The translations under genes and the position numbers were made by a program. The notes under the pieces were generated by a model. That model did no database searches. It was not told the DNA's origin and saw only the letters and a list, made by a program, of their open reading frames with translations. Source: JACZWZ01 sp036478235 (GTDB lineage Bacteria; Actinomycetota; Acidimicrobiia; Spongiisociales; UBA11373). Taken from it: a stretch of DNA of 18,896 nucleotides. Shown piece after piece: positions 14,949-18,896 of this stretch; within the stretch, counting starts at the first letter, position 1, and every line of letters begins with the position of its first letter. The stretch lies in the NCBI GenBank assembly GCA_036478235.1, contig JAZGDZ010000081.1, positions 1-18,896 on the forward strand, given 5' to 3'.

Positions 14949-17054
14949 ATGCGCGGTCGCGACGAAGCGGTGCTGGCCGAGATCCTGCCCCCCGAGGAGC
15001 GGGCGATCGAGTCCGTGGTTGCTCGGTACCAGCGGGTGGCCCCCGCAGTGACCCGGTTCGCCAGATCCCTGGCGGAAGACGACGCTCTCCGAGTCAGGCT
15101 GGGCTCTCATGCCTCTGCCGGAGGAGGCGAGATCGTCCTCGATCCCGGTGTGTTCCAGGCCGCCTACGCCCGCAGCGCTCCGGTCACGCCGGCCGAGGTC
15201 GCCCTGGCCTCCGCCCTGCACGAAACGGTGCACATGGTCGTGACCGACCTCGACGAGGAGCGACCGCTCCCCGAGGAGTGGTTCCCCGATCGCGACGAGC
15301 CGCTGCCCACCGAGCCGGTAGCGCTCCTCGACGCCCTCGGCCGCGCCGGTGGGCTCGCCGCCGAGGCCATGTTCCTCTCGATCGAGGACGGCCGCCAGGA
15401 GGCTCAGTACATGAGCATCTACCCGGGAGCCCGCTCGGTGCTGGGCGACCTGTATCGGGCGGCCTACCCGGCGGCGATCGGCCGGGCCCGTCCCATGGGC
15501 CAGTTCGCCCTCTCGTGCTTTCTCGCAGTCGGCGGCTATCAGGATCTCGAGGACCTGCAGGCCGGATCGGACCCCGTGGTCGCAGCCGCACTCGAGGAGG
15601 CACGCCCGCTGCTCGAGGAGGCGGCGGCCGCAGACGGCCCCTGGGAGGCCGCCGGAGTGACCCTGGCGCTTCTCGCACTCGCCCGCCGGCTCGGCCTGCT
15701 CACCGAGGCCTCGGCCGCCGAGACCCGGATAGAGCGCGAGGAACGCCAGGAGGACGAACAGGACAGCATCAACGAAGGCGTCGATGCAGTCCGCATGGTG
15801 AGCCCGATCCTCAAGGACTCCGAGTCGTACGACGAGACCCGACGCGCCGCCCAGGCGGTGGAATCCGAGCGGGGTCGCAAGGGCGACACCGAACAGGCAG
15901 GCGACCCGGCAACCGACCAGATCCTGCGCGTCTCCGAGGCGCCCGACGTCTACCTCCCCACCGGCCAGAGCGGGAAGCTGGTGCTGAGTCCCCTGCCGTA
16001 CCGCTTCGCCTCGTTCGCCGATGAAGGTCGCGGCGCCATCGGCGAGGCGGCAAGGAAGTGGTCGGTGGCGCAGCGCCACATATCGGGCGAGCTGTACCCG
16101 CTGTTCGTGGCCAACCAGAGGCGGGGGCTCCGGTCGGGATACGACGCCGGCGACCTGTCTCCATACGCGGCGCTGTTCCTCGGCGCCGGCCTGTACCAGC
16201 GCATGTTCGAGCGCCGCTCCCTCCCCACCAGGCGCGCCTACGCGGTGAGCCTGCTGGTAGACGGGTCGGCCAGCATGCTCCAGCCGAGGCCTTTGCCCGG
16301 CGGCATCAAGGCTCCGTGGGCGATGGCCGCGGCGACCTTGGGAGCGTGGACCCTCGCCCGGCTGTGCGACGAGCTCCAGGTGGAGTTCGAGGTCGCACTC
16401 TTCAATCGGGCGTTCGCCGCCCGCTCCGACGACTCCGAGCAGACCTACGTGAGCCGGCTCAACGGGACTCGGGGCGCTTTGCGCAGGAGCCAGGGTGGGG
16501 CGGCCGACCGGCTGACCCGGACCGTCAACCACTACCTGCTCAAGACCTTCGACGAACGATGGGATACAGCGGAACCGTCGATCGCCGGCCTCTTTTGGGC
16601 CGCAGCGAGACCGCAGGAGGCCGCCCAGACGGCGAGACGCAACGCCGCCGATGCACCACCGGTGTCGATGTTCGAGAAGGCTGCCAACGTGGACGAACTC
16701 AACGTGATCCATGCCGCCGAGCGTCTCGCCGCCAGGCACTCCCAGGTGCGACTGCTGGTGGTCCTCGCCGACGGAATGACCCGCGGCTCGGTCGAGACCC
16801 TCGCCGCCAGCGTGGATGCCGTCGAGCACTCGGGCACGATGGTCCTCGGCATCGGGATCGGGGACGCCACGGTCGAGGCGGCATACTCCCGCCATCGGGT
16901 GGTCGCCAAACCCGAAGCGCTCACCGAGGCGATGGTGGACGGCGTGCGGTCGGCGCTGCGAAAGAGCATTGTCTTCGCCGGCGGTGACACCTGGTGGGGC
17001 CACGAGAGCGCGCTCTACGATGACCCGAACCGCAGGAGCACCGTCGATGCCTGA
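14949..17054 (+). CDS. VWA-domain protein with N-terminal HExxH region (MoxR partner)
   Basis: Cytoplasmic protein of 701 aa. Residues 1-250 are mostly helical and include HETVH (91-95), a zinc-protease-type HExxH, with IEDGRQE (145-151) about 50 residues on as a possible third ligand. The middle (255-330) is charged and probably disordered. The C-terminal part (about 428-680) is a von Willebrand A domain with MIDAS DGSAS (438-442) and a late D608 (VVLADGM). This layout resembles CobT/NorD and the DUF2201-type 'putative metallopeptidase + VWA-like' proteins, which work with MoxR-class AAA+ ATPases; the next gene is such an ATPase and overlaps by 8 nt. ATG 14949 follows a possible -10 box at 8 nt; GTG 14931 is the alternative. 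The frame is open far upstream only as antisense of livJ. The target is unknown. Confidence 0.85.
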   Translation: MRGRDEAVLAEILPPEERAIESVVARYQRVAPAVTRFARSLAEDDALRVRLGSHASAGGGEIVLDPGVFQAAYARSAPVTPAEVALASALHETVHMVVTDLDEERPLPEEWFPDRDEPLPTEPVALLDALGRAGGLAAEAMFLSIEDGRQEAQYMSIYPGARSVLGDLYRAAYPAAIGRARPMGQFALSCFLAVGGYQDLEDLQAGSDPVVAAALEEARPLLEEAAAADGPWEAAGVTLALLALARRLGLLTEASAAETRIEREERQEDEQDSINEGVDAVRMVSPILKDSESYDETRRAAQAVESERGRKGDTEQAGDPATDQILRVSEAPDVYLPTGQSGKLVLSPLPYRFASFADEGRGAIGEAARKWSVAQRHISGELYPLFVANQRRGLRSGYDAGDLSPYAALFLGAGLYQRMFERRSLPTRRAYAVSLLVDGSASMLQPRPLPGGIKAPWAMAAATLGAWTLARLCDELQVEFEVALFNRAFAARSDDSEQTYVSRLNGTRGALRRSQGGAADRLTRTVNHYLLKTFDERWDTAEPSIAGLFWAAARPQEAAQTARRNAADAPPVSMFEKAANVDELNVIHAAERLAARHSQVRLLVVLADGMTRGSVETLAASVDAVEHSGTMVLGIGIGDATVEAAYSRHRVVAKPEALTEAMVDGVRSALRKSIVFAGGDTWWGHESALYDDPNRRSTVDA

Positions 17055-18036
17055 AACCGTCACGTTCACCGATCCCCAGGAGGAAGGGAAGCCGATCGAA
17101 CTCGCGACCTTCGAGGTCGACGGCTCGCTGGCCGACCACGAGCAGCGCACGAGCAAGATCCCCGATCCCGATCCCCACTACGTCGATCTCGGCATGCTCT
17201 ACCGCCTGGCTTCGATCGAGGCCGTGCGGCGTGATGGTGTGACCGAAACCCCTCTGCACGTGGCCCTCCGCGGGCACATGGGGACGGGAAAGGACCACGA
17301 TCTGGAGCAATTCGCCGCGTTGCTGAGGCTCCCCTACTACCGGATCCCGCTCACCGGAGAGGTGCGGGACATCACGCTCATCGGCTCGGTGAAGCTGCAC
17401 GGCGACGGCAAGGGGGGCACGGAGTCCCGCTGGGAGGACGGCGATATCACCCGCGCCCTGCGCGGCCCGGCGCTGGTCAACCTATCCGAGCTGAACGCCG
17501 CCGGCGCCGAAACACTCTTCGCCCTGCATGGTCTGCTCGACCGGTACCAGGCGATCGACCTTCCCACCGGCGAGACCGTCCGACTGCGCGACGACACCCG
17601 CGTCTTCGGCACGCTCAACCCGACCGATCTACGCGATTACGCAGGAACCCAGACCCTGAACAAGTCTTTCGCCGATCGCTGGGTCATCTGGGAGAAGCCG
17701 TTTCCCAACGGCGATCAGATCGAGTCCATGCTGACCAAGCGCTATTCGACCCTGAAGGCCCCCTTCGTCACCACGATCGCCCGGCTCGCAGTCGAGGTGA
17801 ACGAGTCGTTCACCTCGACCGACGCCCGGACCCGGGTCGGGACCCCGATGAGCCTGCGAACCGTGCTAGACCGCATCCCGGCCGGTCTGTGGATGTACAC
17901 CGAGACGGAGGACCCGCTCCGTCGAGCCTGGGACGGGTTCGTTCTCAGCCACATCGACCCGTTCGACCGGGACCACTACGAGACCGTTTGGAGCGCGGTG
18001 GCTCGGACCGGGCCGGAGGGACCGCCGTTCGGCTGA
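17047..18036 (+). CDS. MoxR/CobS-like AAA+ protein with altered Walker motifs
   Basis: Protein of 329 aa. AGGAG (17034-17038) lies 8 nt before ATG 17047, which overlaps the VWA gene (ATGCCTGA). The Walker A stretch GHMGTGKDHDLEQFAALL (from residue 76) resembles CobS (GYHGTGKSTHIEQ), but the Ser/Thr after K82 is D83. The Walker B position reads LVNLSELN (143-150), with S147 where Asp of the DE pair is expected; E148 is kept. Sensor 1 N191 (GTLNP), the arginine-finger-like R211 (KSFADRW) and a sensor 2 region with R271 (TPMSLRTVLDR) are present. MoxR-class ATPases remodel or load metal into partners together with VWA proteins. The changes may mean weak or Mg-independent nucleotide use, or a binding-only role. 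The DNA supports both residues without any sign of a frameshift. Confidence 0.88.
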   Translation: MPETVTFTDPQEEGKPIELATFEVDGSLADHEQRTSKIPDPDPHYVDLGMLYRLASIEAVRRDGVTETPLHVALRGHMGTGKDHDLEQFAALLRLPYYRIPLTGEVRDITLIGSVKLHGDGKGGTESRWEDGDITRALRGPALVNLSELNAAGAETLFALHGLLDRYQAIDLPTGETVRLRDDTRVFGTLNPTDLRDYAGTQTLNKSFADRWVIWEKPFPNGDQIESMLTKRYSTLKAPFVTTIARLAVEVNESFTSTDARTRVGTPMSLRTVLDRIPAGLWMYTETEDPLRRAWDGFVLSHIDPFDRDHYETVWSAVARTGPEGPPFG

Positions 18037-18037
18037 G

Positions 18038-18207
18038 CCAGACATCGGACATCGGACATCGGACATCGGACATCGGACATCGGACATCGGACATCGGACA
18101 TCGGACATCGAAGAGGATCTCATTCTGAGATCTGAGATCTGAGATCTGAGATCTGAAATCTGAAGTCTGAGATCTGAAATCTGAAATCTGAGATCTGAAA
18201 TCTGAGG
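18038..18207. repeat. Bipartite heptamer repeat, copy C
   Basis: This is the longest copy. The first arm has one CCAGACA and nine TCGGACA (18038-18107). The spacer is 16 nt (18108-18123). The second arm has eleven TCTGARR-type units (18124-18200) and a last partial TCTGAGG. The spacer can pair GAG-GAT-CTC at the apex. It starts two bases after the stop of the AAA+ gene and fills most of the gap before the TlpA-like gene. The remaining 42 nt to that gene hold a weak 5-bp inverted repeat (GGTCT 18208-18212, AGACC 18224-18228) followed by six A. Confidence 0.92.
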
Positions 18208-18249
18208 GGTCTGGAACATTTCGAGACCAAAAAACGTTCTCCCCCCTCA

Positions 18250-18864
18250 ATGAGCCGTTCCCAACGGGCCCGGACCACTCGCAAGCAGGCCGAGAAGGCC
18301 GAACGCGCCCGGATGACCAGGCGCAACAAGACGATCAGGGCAGCGGTCATCGGCGTCGCCGCGGCCGGCATCTTCGTCGTCGCATTCTTCTCACTGGGGG
18401 GCACCGGCACCGCTCTGACCGGCGACACCGGGGCCACGACCTGGGATCTCCCCGGCCTGGCCGACACCGAGGAGCGCATCGCGCTGGTCGACTTCGCCGG
18501 CAAGCCGACCGTTGCCGCCTTCTTCGCCTCCTGGTGCACAGTGTGTGAAGCAGAGATGCCCGGGTTCGCCGCCCTCAGCGATCAACTCGGAGATCAGGTG
18601 AACTGGGTCGGGATCAACACCCAGGACAACGGCGCCGGCCTCGACAAGGCCCGTGAGTGGGGCATCGCCTCCCGCTGGCCCCTCGCCCGAGACATCGGAG
18701 GGACCACGGGCAGCGACCTGAGCACCGGAACCTTCGGGATACGCGGCTCGCCGCTGACGGTCGTCTACGACGAAAGCGGTGGAATAGTCCACGTGCAGCG
18801 GGGAGGGATGACCGCAGAACAGCTCCTGGGTCTGCTCGAGCAAGCCTTCGGCGTCTCGGGTTGA
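18250..18864 (+). CDS. Membrane-anchored TlpA-like thiol-disulfide oxidoreductase
   Basis: Protein of 204 aa with an N-terminal cytoplasmic basic segment (1-30), one membrane segment (about 31-50) and an extracytoplasmic thioredoxin fold. The active site is WCTVC with C96 and C99, in FFASWCTVCEAEMPGF, the TlpA/ResA pattern. A cis-proline region follows in IRGSPLTVVYD. Such proteins reduce or oxidise exported cysteines, often for cytochrome c or copper-site assembly; the partner is unknown. ATG 18250 is the first start after the repeat; there is no Shine-Dalgarno and no clear TAnnnT box. A second ATG (18313) would still keep the membrane segment. No functional link with the upstream VWA-MoxR genes is shown, since repeat copy C lies between. 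Confidence 0.9.
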   Translation: MSRSQRARTTRKQAEKAERARMTRRNKTIRAAVIGVAAAGIFVVAFFSLGGTGTALTGDTGATTWDLPGLADTEERIALVDFAGKPTVAAFFASWCTVCEAEMPGFAALSDQLGDQVNWVGINTQDNGAGLDKAREWGIASRWPLARDIGGTTGSDLSTGTFGIRGSPLTVVYDESGGIVHVQRGGMTAEQLLGLLEQAFGVSG

Positions 18865-18896
18865 GCCCCCGCCACCGAACCAGCCGCTAATGAGGG

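Noticed and set aside
2636..18207. CRISPR array
   Set aside because: The repeats are contiguous 7-nt units without unique spacers, and no cas genes are present.
18208..18236. Intrinsic terminator after repeat copy C (GGTCT/AGACC followed by six A)
   Set aside because: The homopolymer is A on the plus strand; on the minus strand the T-run would precede the stem. The stem is only 5 bp with an 11-nt loop.
17866..18539. Minus-strand frames with 7-residue periodic peptides (ISDLRFQ, SDVRCPM types)
   Set aside because: They are only translations of the 7-nt repeat arrays (21 nt = 7 codons) and run antisense into the AAA+ and TlpA-like genes.
1..18896. tRNA or rRNA genes
   Set aside because: No cloverleaf with a TTCRA T-loop and no rRNA core sequence was seen; the TTCGGGT near 5346 lacks the required A and partner stems.

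Overview
The window looks like chromosomal DNA of a high-GC actinobacterium, most likely of the Acidimicrobiia type. The pointers are: high GC in coding DNA; a peptidase M16 / dapA / rnj / ftsK block in the same order and orientation as the pepR-dapA-rnj-ftsK stretch of Mycobacterium; lipoproteins with Thr/Ala/Asp-rich linkers right after the lipobox; and several genes with no Shine-Dalgarno but a TAnnnT box 6-9 nt upstream, as expected of leaderless transcripts. The lineage is inferred; there is no rRNA in the window.

Layout. 1-288: non-coding, with two short heptamer-repeat arrays and a large nested hairpin beyond the 3' end of ftsK. 289-5255 (minus strand): ftsK, rnj and dapA, with rnj starting on the dapA stop codon (ATGA). 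5256-5677: a gene-free stretch dense in strong hairpins, a candidate structured RNA. 5678-6511 (plus): a thioredoxin-TPR protein (CnoX/YbbN type). 6679-7929 (minus): a processing-peptidase-like M16 protease. 8023-8793 (plus): a lipoprotein alpha/beta hydrolase. 8847-14831 (minus): a complete livJ-H-M-G-F type ABC importer operon. It has a UUCG-capped hairpin between the binding-protein gene and the permeases, and a LivM with about 300 extra N-terminal residues. 14949-18036 (plus): a two-gene operon of a HExxH + VWA protein and a MoxR/CobS-like AAA+ protein. 18250-18864 (plus): a membrane-anchored TlpA-like thioredoxin.

The first block is housekeeping: chromosome translocation, RNA processing and lysine/peptidoglycan precursor synthesis. 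The liv operon imports a small amino-acid-like or amide solute. The VWA + MoxR pair is the best candidate for a poorly described system. It has the layout of MoxR/VWA metal-insertion or protein-remodelling pairs, but the ATPase lacks the usual Walker A Ser/Thr and Walker B Asp, while the VWA partner carries a HExxH motif and an intact MIDAS.

The most unusual DNA feature is a dispersed bipartite repeat present three times (2636-2742, 6528-6640, 18038-18207). Each copy has an array of TCRGACA heptamers, a 15-16 nt spacer, and an array of TCTGARA heptamers. The second arm is largely complementary to the first, and each spacer can form its own small apical stem from different bases. Three further arrays in the window (7-55, 90-124, 8812-8832) also have a 7-bp period.
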